This document shows, piece by piece, positions 25,854 to 34,622 of a DNA stretch of 64,000 bases. The DNA is from Dyadobacter sp. 3J3. Lineage in GTDB: Bacteria; Bacteroidota; Bacteroidia; Cytophagales; Spirosomataceae. Under the pieces are notes generated by a model. That model had not been told where the DNA came from. It did no database searches and saw only the letters and a list, made by a program, of their open reading frames with translations. A program made the translations under genes and the position numbers. Location of the stretch: contig NZ_VTOL01000006.1 of assembly GCF_009801115.1 (NCBI RefSeq), positions 248,001 to 312,000 on the forward strand, read 5' to 3'. Numbering within the stretch: the first letter of the stretch is position 1; every line of letters starts with the position of its first letter.

Positions 25854-25883
25854 AGGTGTTCGATTTCACTCCCGCCATCTCCA
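25854..25883 (+). other. tmRNA/tRNA 3'-end-like fragment (attachment-site scar b)
   Basis: AGGTGTTCGATTTCAC followed by CCCGCCATCTCCA reads like a T-arm plus acceptor 3' strand. The ending resembles the 3' end of Bacteroidota tmRNA (ssrA), a common integration target; that identity is from memory and not verified. No 5' half is present. The eight bases CACGCAAG after it also follow tRNA-Arg at 16533. Confidence 0.4.
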
Positions 25884-25968
25884 CGCAAGCTGATTATTGT
25901 TTTATCCAAATTAGTATTAACCGGAAGTTATTTTATCTCTCGAAAAAGCTTTAGAAGTGGCGTCAATT

Positions 25969-25995
25969 GTTCGATTTGGCTCTCACTAGGTGCAC
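25969..25995 (+). other. tRNA 3'-end-like fragment (attachment-site scar c)
   Basis: GTTCGATT followed by CTCTCACTAGGTGCAC resembles a T-loop and the acceptor end of a tRNA-Arg-like gene (TAGGTGC would pair with GCACCTA). A terminator follows at 26019 and a tyrosine recombinase at 26243, the usual order of an attachment site at the end of an integrated element. Confidence 0.45.
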
Positions 25996-26018
25996 TGAAT
26001 AAGGTATCAAAAACAATC

Positions 26019-26060
26019 AAAACCCTGCAAATCAATGATTTACAGGGTTTTATTTTTTTT
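26019..26060 (+). terminator. Terminator downstream of tRNA-like tail c
   Basis: AAAACCCTG / CAGGGTTTT, extended by AAAT/ATTT after one mismatch, with a small loop and then TATTTTTTTT. A strong intrinsic terminator on the plus strand although no intact gene precedes it. Confidence 0.8.
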
Positions 26061-26095
26061 AAAATGTATCAAAATATGCAATAATTCGCAATAAG

Positions 26096-26113
26096 TTGGT
26101 GAGCAAATCGAGA
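26096..26113 (+). repeat. 18-bp direct repeat, left copy
   Basis: TTGGTGAGCAAATCGAGA recurs with one change at 47258-47275 in the same orientation. This copy lies 130 bp before the tyrosine recombinase start. The pair may mark the ends of an integrated element. Confidence 0.6.
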
Positions 26114-26242
26114 CTCAAGAGGCTGGAAAAAAAGTGCTCACCAGAATCGCTGTAAGTATTTGCATATCAGCTTGTTCATGGCATTGACATCTTGTTTTTT
26201 TTGTATTGCAAACCTACTTTTATTCACTTAAAAAAGTAAGTT

Positions 26243-26716
26243 ATGCTTAGTAAAACGTTCACATTATTATTCTATCTGAAGAAAAGGAGCAACTACATAG
26301 GCGGAAAATTGCCTATTTATTTGCGGTTTACTATTGATGGGCAAAGGATTGAGATAGCTACTAAACGCGAATGCGAGCCAGATAAATGGAATGTATCTGC
26401 GGGAAGGAAGGTAGGTCAAAAAGAAGATGTTCGTGCTCTTAATGCTTTCTTAGATTCTCTTCAGACAAAGGTTTATGAGGCTCAGCGGAACCTTGTTGAC
26501 AACGGAAAGCCTGTGACCGCCGGTAGTATTAAGGACATCCTCACGGGGGTAGCCGACAAACCGAGAATGATCATGGAAATTTTTAAGGAGCATAACGATG
26601 AAATGCTTGCATTGGTCGGAAAGGATTTTTCTAGAGGGACTTACAATCGGTACGAAGCCGCAATGCGAAATGTACAAGAATTCTTGCTATATAAATACAA
26701 GGTAAGGACATTAGTT
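26243..26716 (+). pseudogene. Tyrosine recombinase, N-terminal fragment cut by an IS end
   Basis: The first about 158 residues of a Bacteroidota integrase remain. They comprise an Arm DNA-binding domain (FTLLFYLKKRSNYIGGKLPI, YLRFTIDGQRIEIATKREC) and the start of the SAM-like core-binding domain (FEEH-type helix ILEIF equivalent at IMEIFKEHNDEMLALVGKDF; YNRYEAAMRNVQEFLLYKY). The whole catalytic domain with its R-H-R-Y residues is missing. The reading frame runs into foreign DNA at 26717 and stops at 26737. It lies just inside an attachment-like tail and an 18-bp repeat, so it was probably the integrase of the element now stranded here. Confidence 0.85.
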
Positions 26717-26810
26717 TGGAAAATTCGGTGTAACTGACCACCTCAATTCGGTTTAAGCTGACCACCTGTTCCGGGCGAAATTGACCACCCGAATTCGGAG
26801 TAAATTGGGT
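26717..26810. mobile_element. Orphan insertion-sequence end with tandem binding repeats
   Basis: From TGGAAAATTCGGTGTAACTG onward there are four spaced copies of a short unit (TTCGG...AACTGACCACC, TTCGG...GCTGACCACC, TTCCGG...TTGACCACC, TTCGGAGTAAATTGG). Such arrays are typical of transposase-binding ends, for instance in IS21-like elements; the family assignment is tentative. No matching transposase is present. The first 22 bases recur at 54248. Confidence 0.55.
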
Positions 26811-26832
26811 TCTTCGTCACTTTTGGTGATAA

Positions 26833-27946
26833 TTAGTTTGCTAGGATCATAGTTCTCAGGAGTTCAAATCCAGCTCTGCCATACATTGGTCTTTTAATAG
26901 TTTTAAGTTTATTTACCTGTCCTTCAACTTGTCCGTTACTGATGGTTGAAACAAAAGCCTGGTCCACAGCTTGAAAGTCTGAAAGAATCCCCTTGGCAAA
27001 TGTCTTGAGGCCTGACTCTGATTTTATTGCTCGATCAATCCATTTTTGAAGACTGCCGACTTCCTTTATTTGAAATAATTTTTTGAACTGGTTGGCTAAT
27101 TCTGCCGCTTCCTTTATGATACCGCAATAACTAAATAAGAAATCTAGAAATTTTTTATCCAAAGGGTTTAACTTCACCGGATCGCTAAGTGCCATAAAGG
27201 ATAGTTTTGTGACCAACCATGTTTTAACATTTGGTGGTGGCTTCAAACCTCGAATTGTATGCTCCGTCTCAAAAAGCATTTCGTCACCTTTTAGGAGTTG
27301 ATTCATCCTATCACAAAAGCTTGTATATTTCCCGTTAAATCCGTCTGCTATGATAGCTTGATGCAGCTGTCTGTATGTAGTGATGCCAGGTTTGTAGTTT
27401 TTAATTACATACTCCCGAAACTTATCGAAGTTGCTCATAAACGGAGAGAAAACAGGTGCCGTCCTTGCTGTCAATACATCAATACGAACGTATTTTCTTA
27501 TCGATTTTCTATTTGCACTTAGATGCTTAGCAATAGCTCCGATGCTGTAACCTTTGGCATAAAGGTCCTTGGCTTTTTCAAATTTAAACTGTCTTTGTGA
27601 ACTTACATTTCCTGTAAATAAAGAATTATTTTCTGAGGCTGGAATGATTGGTGATTCTTTAACTTTCTCCTCATCTTGCTGATTTTCATCATTTTTTTTG
27701 CTCGTTGAAGAGCCTGAAAGTTTCTTTTAAAATGTCGCTATGCCTTTGAAACACTCTTTGAAGTGCATCCCGAAGATTAACAAGCAAATGGATCCGGTCA
27801 GCCACGGCCCCGGCCGCCCGGTTGGATCGCTTGTGGTGCTCCTTTTCGAATTCCGAGTGCATAGGCACTGGCACGGTCACGGGAAACAGTATGTACTTCT
27901 GGATGTTTTTCAAGCCAGATAGCCAAAGTCTCTGCTTCTCTGTCAT
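26833..27946 (-). pseudogene. ISL3-family transposase remnant, frameshifted
   Basis: Pieces of one transposase can be read in changing frames. First comes a fragment ([33 protein letters not shown]). After a shift near 27820 follow [20 protein letters not shown] and its sequel. After a second shift near 27720 come the helix-turn-helix-like KAKDLYAKGYSIGAIAKHLS and a 213-residue tail ending SNGQVEGQVNKLKTIKRPMY...ELLRTMIL. The tail (NGQVEGQVNKLK...GRAGFELLR) is the classic end of ISL3 transposases. The N-terminal zinc/HTH region before 27946 is missing. Not functional. It separates the truncated integrase from the toxin-antitoxin pair. Confidence 0.88.
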
Positions 27947-28101
27947 TTTGTGGGTTCAAAAAGTAGATTGAAGTAATATTATTCTAATGTATTTTTAAGA
28001 CTAACTTGTTGATACCAATGAAGTGGTATGGTTGACCATCATAGCCTAATGGTATCTATTCCAATATACTTGGACGATTGGTTAGAGTACTTTAATTGTT
28101 C

Positions 28102-28611
28102 TTATGCATTTCTGACGTTCCATAACCTGGGATCTATATTAAAAGCTTTAGTGCTTAAAATTTCGATTTCTTCATAGTTCTTGTGTAGGGGATGGAGCAG
28201 GAAATTATATGACTCGGCAACTACGGCGGAGGGTACCTTGAGTGCCATTACATCCGGATCATTTAGCCAGTTTTCCAGTAGCTGATGATTTTCATGGTAA
28301 TTGGCAGGCTCCCGCCATTTGGGTGATAATTTCTCAACAGTCTTCGGTATGGACGGAAAAGCCAAAGTGATTAAAAATAGCCTAGGAAGATCCTGGTAGG
28401 GCAGGGCAGGTAAGTGTACCAATTGTTCCAACAATGCCAGTTCAGGACTTGCAGAAGTATAAAGAATACCAATGCCGGCAGGGTTCCACCGGCCACCATA
28501 TCGGCGTGCTCCTTCGGGTGATAAGGGTGTATCCAAAAACCGTTCTTTTACCAACCGATAAGCTACTGTTCGGTTATCAGCAACCGGATTGTAAACACTA
28601 CGCTCAGGCAT
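28102..28611 (-). CDS. RES-domain toxin (NAD+-depleting, Xre-RES type II TA)
   Basis: A 169-residue RES-domain protein. Family toxins degrade NAD+ (ADP-ribosyltransferase-like fold). Conserved features are visible: the Arg in AYRLVKERF, GGRWNPAGIGILYTS with the conserved Arg, SPELALLEQLVH with the Glu, and VPSAVVAESYNFLLHPLH near the C-terminus with the conserved Ser/Asn. The length is standard. It overlaps the antitoxin gene by 8 bp and is translated after it, as usual for this module. Confidence 0.92.
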   Translation of the reverse strand: MPERSVYNPVADNRTVAYRLVKERFLDTPLSPEGARRYGGRWNPAGIGILYTSASPELALLEQLVHLPALPYQDLPRLFLITLAFPSIPKTVEKLSPKWREPANYHENHQLLENWLNDPDVMALKVPSAVVAESYNFLLHPLHKNYEEIEILSTKAFNIDPRLWNVRNA

Positions 28612-29008
28612 AAATGCCGTGTTCTATACGCCCCAAGACATTATGCACAATTCCAAAGCCGGTTGTGGTATCCAGTAGGGCAAGCGGTGCTTGTTGATGA
28701 AGTTCTGATAAAGGAATCCTCAGCCAGCGTCCAAGTACATCCGCGCGTCCGTCGAATACATCCAGTCCATGAATAAAAAGTTGTTCCAGCAGCAGCAGCC
28801 GTTCAGAAGAATTGTTGTCCAGCAACGCATCAGGACGAAGCCGGTGCAGAGTCCTTTCTGATAAATTAAGGATAGGGGCCATTTCTTTGTCGGTCAATCC
28901 TATTTTACCGGCAACTTCATCGGCTTTTCCGCGTTGAACCCCGGATCTCACTTGCTGTATGACTTCAAAGCTGTCACGCGAAAAGCCTGTTTCTAAGATT
29001 AAATCCAT
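28604..29008 (-). CDS. Xre/ParS-type antitoxin of the RES toxin
   Basis: A 134-residue antitoxin. The N-terminal half has a helix-turn-helix (ADEVAGKIGLTDKEMAPILNLSERTLHRL), and the C-terminal half is the DUF2384/MbcA-ParS toxin-binding domain (VFDGRADVLGRWLRIPLSEL...PLALLDTTTGFGIVHNVLGRI). It should bind and inhibit the RES toxin and repress the operon. The start at 29008 gives a normal length. Confidence 0.92.
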   Translation of the reverse strand: MDLILETGFSRDSFEVIQQVRSGVQRGKADEVAGKIGLTDKEMAPILNLSERTLHRLRPDALLDNNSSERLLLLEQLFIHGLDVFDGRADVLGRWLRIPLSELHQQAPLALLDTTTGFGIVHNVLGRIEHGIYA

Positions 29009-29460
29009 GTCTGTTACATTTTGTCATAAATATAGCTGTCATTTGGCACTCGTGCAAATAATGTTAGTATATAATATTTTTAGACACATGTATTTAAAAA
29101 CATGATTGGCCTAACCACTTAACTTCAAACCAAATAATATTTTGTTGTATAACATGCATTATGATGAGTGCCAAGTATATAAGCTAGTTTTTTTGATTGA
29201 AGTTTTTTTAGCCTCATAAAGTTGAACCGCCAGCTGCTGCTTATCTGCATTAAGTTACTTAGGTCGCACACCCAGTCTGCCTCTGGCGCGGGTAGCAGAC
29301 AAACCTGTCATCGTTCATTCTCAAATAAATTTCTTCGGTTCACCGATGCGATCGAATTCAGCCAACGCCCAAAAAGATGAAAAACCACCAATCGGCTACC
29401 TTAACTTATTAAAAGGCTAACGCGGCTGAAAAGTCTTTTACGATCAATACAGTATGATCA
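29009..29460. other. Gene-free gap (452 bp)
   Basis: AT-rich in its first half, which should hold the TA promoter on the minus strand. The second half (about 29260-29400) is more GC-rich. I find no open frame, RNA gene or repeat that I can support. Confidence 0.5.
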
Positions 29461-30093
29461 TTACACCAACCTTTGTTTGATTGCCAAACTCACTGCCTCG
29501 GTGGCGCTATTTACGTAGAGTTTGTCATAAATATTGCGAATATGATTGTTTACTGTATTATAAGTGATTCCACATTCTGCTGCAATCAGTTTATAGCTGT
29601 AACCCTTCACCAGAAAGCTAAGAATATGCTTTTCGCGTTCTGTGAGATTGTAATTGTTTTTGGTCTGTGTCTGAGTAGAGAAGTGCTGCAAAACCTTGAC
29701 GGCAATACTTCCCGTCATGGGGGCGCCACCATCAAGTGCCTCTCTTAAACTTTCCAAAAATCTTTCAGGACTTGTTTTTTTTAGCAGGTAACCGTTGGCA
29801 CCAGCTCTCAGACTACCAAAGATGCGCTCATCTTCTTCAAAGTTGGTTTGGATAATAACGGGCAAAGCGTCAAAATGTTTTCGCACAAGTTTGGTAGCTT
29901 CAATGCCGTCTACACCGGGCATGTCAATGTCCATAAGGACAAGTTCCGGCTTTGAATTGGTAATATCGGCGACCAGATTATTGGCGTTGTGAAAAGTGCC
30001 ACTGCAGGTAAAGTCATCGGAAAGATTCAACAACATTGCGACGCTGTTGAGCCTTTCCTGGTTATCGTCGAATATAATGATCCTTGAACTCAT
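29461..30093 (-). CDS. LuxR/NarL-family response regulator
   Basis: A 210-residue response regulator. The receiver domain (residues 1-120) has the acidic pair Asp9/Asp10, the phosphorylation site Asp55 (LVLMDIDMPGVDG), Thr/Ser at VIIQT and the Lys of LLKKTSPERF. The C-terminal HTH is LuxR-type (LTEREKHILSFLVKGYSYKL...NTVNNHIRNIYDKLYVNS). It lies 63 bp downstream of the sensor kinase gene, on the same strand, and is its likely partner. Targets are unknown; the T9SS and cytochrome genes opposite are candidates only by position. Confidence 0.95.
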   Translation of the reverse strand: MSSRIIIFDDNQERLNSVAMLLNLSDDFTCSGTFHNANNLVADITNSKPELVLMDIDMPGVDGIEATKLVRKHFDALPVIIQTNFEEDERIFGSLRAGANGYLLKKTSPERFLESLREALDGGAPMTGSIAVKVLQHFSTQTQTKNNYNLTEREKHILSFLVKGYSYKLIAAECGITYNTVNNHIRNIYDKLYVNSATEAVSLAIKQRLV

Positions 30094-30156
30094 GCAGCAA
30101 ATTTAAACACTCTCAAACCGGAATGATATAGCAAATATTTGTCATACAAATACAGT

Positions 30157-33100
30157 TTAAAAAACCAGCGAAATCATGGTACCGCTTTCTTTTGAGGACT
30201 GGATCACAAGTTTGCCTTTCATCTGGGCTGCGCGCTGCTGCATGTTTGTAAGGCCGTTTCCCTGCTTGGCATTTACGATGTCAAATCCTATACCATTGTC
30301 TTTAATAATCATATTGGCACCGCTGTTTTCGTAATTGATGTTGACAAGCAAAGTACTACATTCTGCATACTTGGCGGCATTATTGATGGCCTCTTTAAAT
30401 ATCAGGTAAAGATTCTTGCGGGTCTGCATGTCAAGCTTCCTGTTTTCGAGCCTTGGGTCGGTGTCAAAGTTGAAGGTAATACCTCTGGATTCCGCAAGTA
30501 CGCTTCCGAAACGGAACATGCGGGCAAACACATCCACAATCTCGTCGTTGCCTGCTTTTACACTCCAGACAATATCGCTGAGTCCTTCCTGCACCTGCTG
30601 GGCATTTTCCTTTATTTTTTGTACAACCTGCTGATGCTCTGCTTTATCCATTTGCATAAGAAGCGCCTGACTGTAAAAAGTAATACTGCTCAGCGTGCTC
30701 CCTATTTCGTCGTGCATGTCGGCGCTGATGCCATTTCGTATATTCTGAATATGCAAAATTTGTCCCAGCCGGTACCTGTAAAAAAGGTAGATCAAAAAAC
30801 CTATGGTAAGCGTGCTGAGGATAAAAAACCAGGGAGATTTATACCAGGGTGCAACTACTCTGACATTAGCCTGCCATTCTTGTAAACCCCAGTCAGCGCC
30901 TGCCACAGAAACCTGCACCCGCAGCTTGTAATTGCCGGGTGGCAGACTGCTCAAAAGCAGCTTGTTCCCATTTTCAAACAGGTGCCAGCCATCATCGTCC
31001 CATCCTTCCAGTTGATACCGAAACCGGTTGAGGGCCGTATCATGGTAATCAGGGCTCATGAAAGAAAATGCAAAAAGGCGGTCGCCGGGGTAAAAAATGA
31101 TCTGACTGCCAGACTGATAATTTGTGACGGTATCTATTCTATTTTGCGCCACATCGTATTTGGAATAAGATATCAGCTGTAATCCGCGTTCTTTTTGTGC
31201 GTTGGTATCCAGCCGCGCCGGATCAAAAGCAACAATTCCATTCAGTCCGCCAAAATAAAGAGTCCCGTCCCTTGATTTGAGATAGGATCCGTGATTGAAC
31301 TCCATGTGCGGCAGCCCGTCTGAAATACTATAGTTATAAAATTTTTCAGTATAGGTGTTAAAGCGGGATATACCCCTGTTGGTACTTAGCCAAAGGTTTC
31401 CACGTGCATCAGGCAGGGATGCATAAATATTGTTATCCGGCAGGCCATCCCCGGTGGTAAAAAGCCGTGCTTTTTTCAGGGTTGTATCAATCCGGATCAA
31501 GCCTTGGGTTGACCCGGCCCACAAAGCATTGTTATACCAGACACTATGAAATATCTGCAATGCAGGCAGCTTGATCTTGTCTTTGGCATCTTGTCCATAA
31601 TGTTCCCTAATAGTTGCATCCTTATTCAGGATGTACAACCCGTTGGTGGTGCTTACCAAAGTAAGGCCATACGGCAAGGACATGAAGTGGTTAACGCGTT
31701 CATTTTTAATGAAACTGCCTGCTTTGTCGTTCAGCAAAACCGGTTTCATGTTTCGGGTATTAATGATGGCCATTCCGCCCCAGGTTCCCATCCAGAAGGT
31801 GAAATCATTCAATTTGTAAAAAGAAGTAAATCCCCGGCCACTGACAAACGGAAACTCCACTGCGCGGTATTCCTCTTTATCAGTATCAATTTGGAGGAAC
31901 TGGGTACCATCCGTGACAGCATATACCTTATCTTTCACAAACAGTACCTTGTAAGGAATCACCTCGTCGCCCGGCACGTTCCCTGGTCGATGCAGCACCA
32001 TGTGCCGGGTTCTGTGTTTTATCGGGTCAATCTGGTGGAACATATAGGCCGTACTATCGGCTTGAAAGCCATACGAGCATGCCCAGATTCTTCCTGAGCT
32101 GTCTTCTGTGATTCCCCTGATGCTGCTGCCAATGTCGCCCGTTTTTTCCAATGGCACACTCAGGTATTTCCGGAATACTTCCCCCGTCAGGGTAATTTTA
32201 AAAAGGCCATCGACGCATGATAACCAAAAGCTGTCATCAGTGCTCAGATAGGCTGTGAAGAAAAAAATATTGGCTCCTGATTTTTGCTGCAGCTGGGTCG
32301 TTAATGCAGTGAATTCACCTGTTTTTTGATTTGTAAAGCCAACTTTTCCTTTCTCCTTGTACCACGTATATCCTTTTGAATCCTGGTGAATAAAATCAGG
32401 AACGATCGGTGTGTCAACGTCCAGCAATGGACCGAAAGTCTGCTTTGCAAAGAAATATTTACGCATCCGGCTTTTTTCACTTCCCTTCTTTTTGTAATAA
32501 ACCGATATTCCGTTCGTCCCGGATTGCACAACACTGGCAACCTCCCAATGTATGGCTGCCTGCTCAGTCCCTATCAAATTGATCCTTCGGACGAAAGTTG
32601 CCTTTTCATTGATCACATCAAGAAAATTACTTCCGTTATATAGATACACCTTGTTTTGAACATCATAAAAAAGCTTGGTAATTACTCTTTTCATCGTATT
32701 CCCTGAATCTGCCGGTGGCGTATATAAGGCAACGGGAACCGCATTCTGATCCATTTTCACCAGCCTGCCCGATGATATCACCACCCAGGCATTTTGTTTT
32801 TTGTCAAAGAAGATATCCAGGTTTTGTTTGGTAGCCACCTTTTTGATGTGCCGCGATAGGTCGACTGTTTTGCAGGAAAAATTGACAGGATCGATAATGC
32901 TGACGCCATTGTTATGCGCTACCCAGATATTGCCTTTGGCATCAGTTCGCAGTTGGTTAATTAATGTGCGGTTGCCGATCGAACCTGTGATTATTCTGGT
33001 AAAATTCTGAAATGTATATCCATCATGCCGCCAAAGGTCCTGGCCGGTGCCGACCCACATGAAGCCGCGGCCATCCTGCGAAAGGCTCCGTATGTTTCTG

Positions 33101-33267
33101 CTGGGTAATCCTTGTTCGGGTCCTAACAGCTGAATGTTGACACGTGTTTGCAGTGCCTGCGCAAAGCAGGGATTGATACAGTTTTGGAACAAAAAAAGGA
33201 CAAATCCCAGGCAGCTAATTTTTTCTGATAGTCCGAAAAGTCTAAACATTGGAAGTTTGCGTTGCAT
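30157..33267 (-). CDS. Two-component propeller sensor histidine kinase
   Basis: A 1036-residue membrane sensor. A signal peptide/anchor at about 17-37 is followed by a periplasmic double seven-bladed propeller (about 50-670). Repeats of the form GLPSRNIRSLSQDGRGFMWV and GLPDNNIYASLPDARGNLWL mark the Reg_prop blades. A Y_Y_Y immunoglobulin-like domain follows (about 730-800; FSFMSPDYHDTALNRFRYQL), then one transmembrane helix (about 809-827). The dimerisation domain has the phospho-accepting His near residue 851 (ADMHDEIGSTLSS), and the ATPase domain ends the protein (NLYLIFKEAINNAAKYAECS, DNGIGFD, GNGLTNMQQRA). Such sensors often detect extracellular glycans or other ligands. The response regulator follows directly. 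Confidence 0.95.
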   Translation of the reverse strand: MQRKLPMFRLFGLSEKISCLGFVLFLFQNCINPCFAQALQTRVNIQLLGPEQGLPSRNIRSLSQDGRGFMWVGTGQDLWRHDGYTFQNFTRIITGSIGNRTLINQLRTDAKGNIWVAHNNGVSIIDPVNFSCKTVDLSRHIKKVATKQNLDIFFDKKQNAWVVISSGRLVKMDQNAVPVALYTPPADSGNTMKRVITKLFYDVQNKVYLYNGSNFLDVINEKATFVRRINLIGTEQAAIHWEVASVVQSGTNGISVYYKKKGSEKSRMRKYFFAKQTFGPLLDVDTPIVPDFIHQDSKGYTWYKEKGKVGFTNQKTGEFTALTTQLQQKSGANIFFFTAYLSTDDSFWLSCVDGLFKITLTGEVFRKYLSVPLEKTGDIGSSIRGITEDSSGRIWACSYGFQADSTAYMFHQIDPIKHRTRHMVLHRPGNVPGDEVIPYKVLFVKDKVYAVTDGTQFLQIDTDKEEYRAVEFPFVSGRGFTSFYKLNDFTFWMGTWGGMAIINTRNMKPVLLNDKAGSFIKNERVNHFMSLPYGLTLVSTTNGLYILNKDATIREHYGQDAKDKIKLPALQIFHSVWYNNALWAGSTQGLIRIDTTLKKARLFTTGDGLPDNNIYASLPDARGNLWLSTNRGISRFNTYTEKFYNYSISDGLPHMEFNHGSYLKSRDGTLYFGGLNGIVAFDPARLDTNAQKERGLQLISYSKYDVAQNRIDTVTNYQSGSQIIFYPGDRLFAFSFMSPDYHDTALNRFRYQLEGWDDDGWHLFENGNKLLLSSLPPGNYKLRVQVSVAGADWGLQEWQANVRVVAPWYKSPWFFILSTLTIGFLIYLFYRYRLGQILHIQNIRNGISADMHDEIGSTLSSITFYSQALLMQMDKAEHQQVVQKIKENAQQVQEGLSDIVWSVKAGNDEIVDVFARMFRFGSVLAESRGITFNFDTDPRLENRKLDMQTRKNLYLIFKEAINNAAKYAECSTLLVNINYENSGANMIIKDNGIGFDIVNAKQGNGLTNMQQRAAQMKGKLVIQSSKESGTMISLVF

Positions 33268-33585
33268 GCACTGGCAGACAGCATTTGTGAGGGAGCTCTA
33301 AGATACGCAGGTAAAATGAAATTAGACTAAAATGTAACCACTTGTTATTAAACGGTCAGCAAAAAGGATTTTTGATCCAATAAAACCATGCGTATAGCAA
33401 GAATTTGCTATTGTGGTTGGAAGTGTGGTTGGTTTCCTTTGTCTATCAAAAATTCTGTAACTGAGATAAGTCTGGTCGTTTATCCGGTTACTCGGCGCCA
33501 GGTTACTTTTCAAAGATTTGGATTAACTCAATTTTATGATAGGTATGTATTTAAATTTTCAAACCAAAACTCAATTTTCTTAAAA
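33268..33585. promoter_or_regulatory. Divergent intergenic region (318 bp)
   Basis: Lies between the sensor kinase (minus) and the NHL-type lipoprotein (plus) and must hold both promoters. A frame from 33388 joins the downstream gene, but it has no signal-peptide or family content, so I treat it as non-coding. No clear operator is seen. Confidence 0.45.
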
Positions 33586-34581
33586 ATGAAAAAATCTTAC
33601 TTTTTATTCCCGGTTCTAGTGTTTCTTTTTTCTGTACAAAGTTGCACCGACCATGACATTGATCCAACTCCGGAACCCCAATCACTATCTTCGGAAACAA
33701 TTTTTAGCGAATTAAAATCGCCCATTGGAATTGCCGTCGATGACAAAGGGAATATCTGGGTGACCGAGGCGGGTACAGGAAATAACAATACCGATGGAAG
33801 TGTTTCCATGATTACTCCTTCGGGCAACAAAACAACATTCGTGACGGGGCTATTATCAGTTACTAATGCCGGTGAGGGCTCGATCGAAGGAATTAGCCAT
33901 TTGTTCTACCATGACGGGAAATTGTATTTTCTACATGGCGTAAACGGGACGCTTTACAAGGCCGATGTTTCTTCGTTTAAATCAGGAGATCCTGCCGTGA
34001 ATCTTGCTGATATTCCGTCGGAAGATGTTGGAACCTACATCAGGAGCCTTGCATTAACAAGTCCGTTAAATTCCAATGCGTTCGATCTGACACTAGGCCC
34101 GGAAGGTCATCTGTATATTGTCGATGCTGGTAGCAATGCAATCATCAAAAAGGATAAGGATACAGGCAAATTAAGCCTCTTTGCTCATTTTCCTGATGCT
34201 GCGACGAAAGTCGATGCGGTACCCACAGGAATTGTTTACGACGGCAGTAAATTACTTGTAAGTTCTCTCACGGGTTTTCCTTTTACACCAAGCAGTGCAA
34301 AGATTTTCGAGGTTGACAAAGATGGTACCGTAAATGTTTATAAAGACAAGTTTACGACTTTGACAGGTATTACGCTTTCTGCCAACGGCAAGCCGATTGT
34401 CATTCAACACGGTGTATTCGGTGCAATGGGGTTTGGCGCTAAATCGGGCAAGGTGCTGGATGAAAATGGCAATATACTTCTTGACAACGTATCACGTCCG
34501 ACTGGTATTGTTCGTGCAGGTGACAGACTTTTCTATTTGCTAAGCTATACGGACGGAACAATTAGCAAGCTCACCTATTGA
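33586..34581 (+). CDS. ScyD/ScyE-like NHL-type beta-propeller lipoprotein
   Basis: A 331-residue exported protein; ATG 33586 is chosen because it gives a lipoprotein signal peptide ending in VQSC. The body is a six-bladed propeller of NHL/ScyD type: SPIGIAVDDKGNIWVTEAGT, GPEGHLYIVDAGSNAIIKKD, VPTGIVYDGSKLLVSSLTGF, RPTGIVRAGDRLFYLLSYTD. ScyD/ScyE-like proteins are named from the cyanobacterial scytonemin cluster, but the family is broad and that function is not implied here. The cytochrome gene follows by 41 bp, suggesting one operon and perhaps a periplasmic redox or binding role. Confidence 0.82.
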   Translation: MKKSYFLFPVLVFLFSVQSCTDHDIDPTPEPQSLSSETIFSELKSPIGIAVDDKGNIWVTEAGTGNNNTDGSVSMITPSGNKTTFVTGLLSVTNAGEGSIEGISHLFYHDGKLYFLHGVNGTLYKADVSSFKSGDPAVNLADIPSEDVGTYIRSLALTSPLNSNAFDLTLGPEGHLYIVDAGSNAIIKKDKDTGKLSLFAHFPDAATKVDAVPTGIVYDGSKLLVSSLTGFPFTPSSAKIFEVDKDGTVNVYKDKFTTLTGITLSANGKPIVIQHGVFGAMGFGAKSGKVLDENGNILLDNVSRPTGIVRAGDRLFYLLSYTDGTISKLTY

Positions 34582-34622
34582 CATAAGGCTTATCATCCAA
34601 TTTATTCCTTCCTGACATTAAA

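Noticed and set aside
16463..28000. CRISPR array
   Set aside because: Repeats seen here are attachment-like or insertion-sequence ends; no regularly spaced direct repeats with unique spacers and no cas genes.
33388..33585. N-terminal extension of the NHL/ScyD-like lipoprotein
   Set aside because: The frame is open, but the internal ATG at 33586 gives a textbook lipoprotein signal; the extension lacks any protein-like content.
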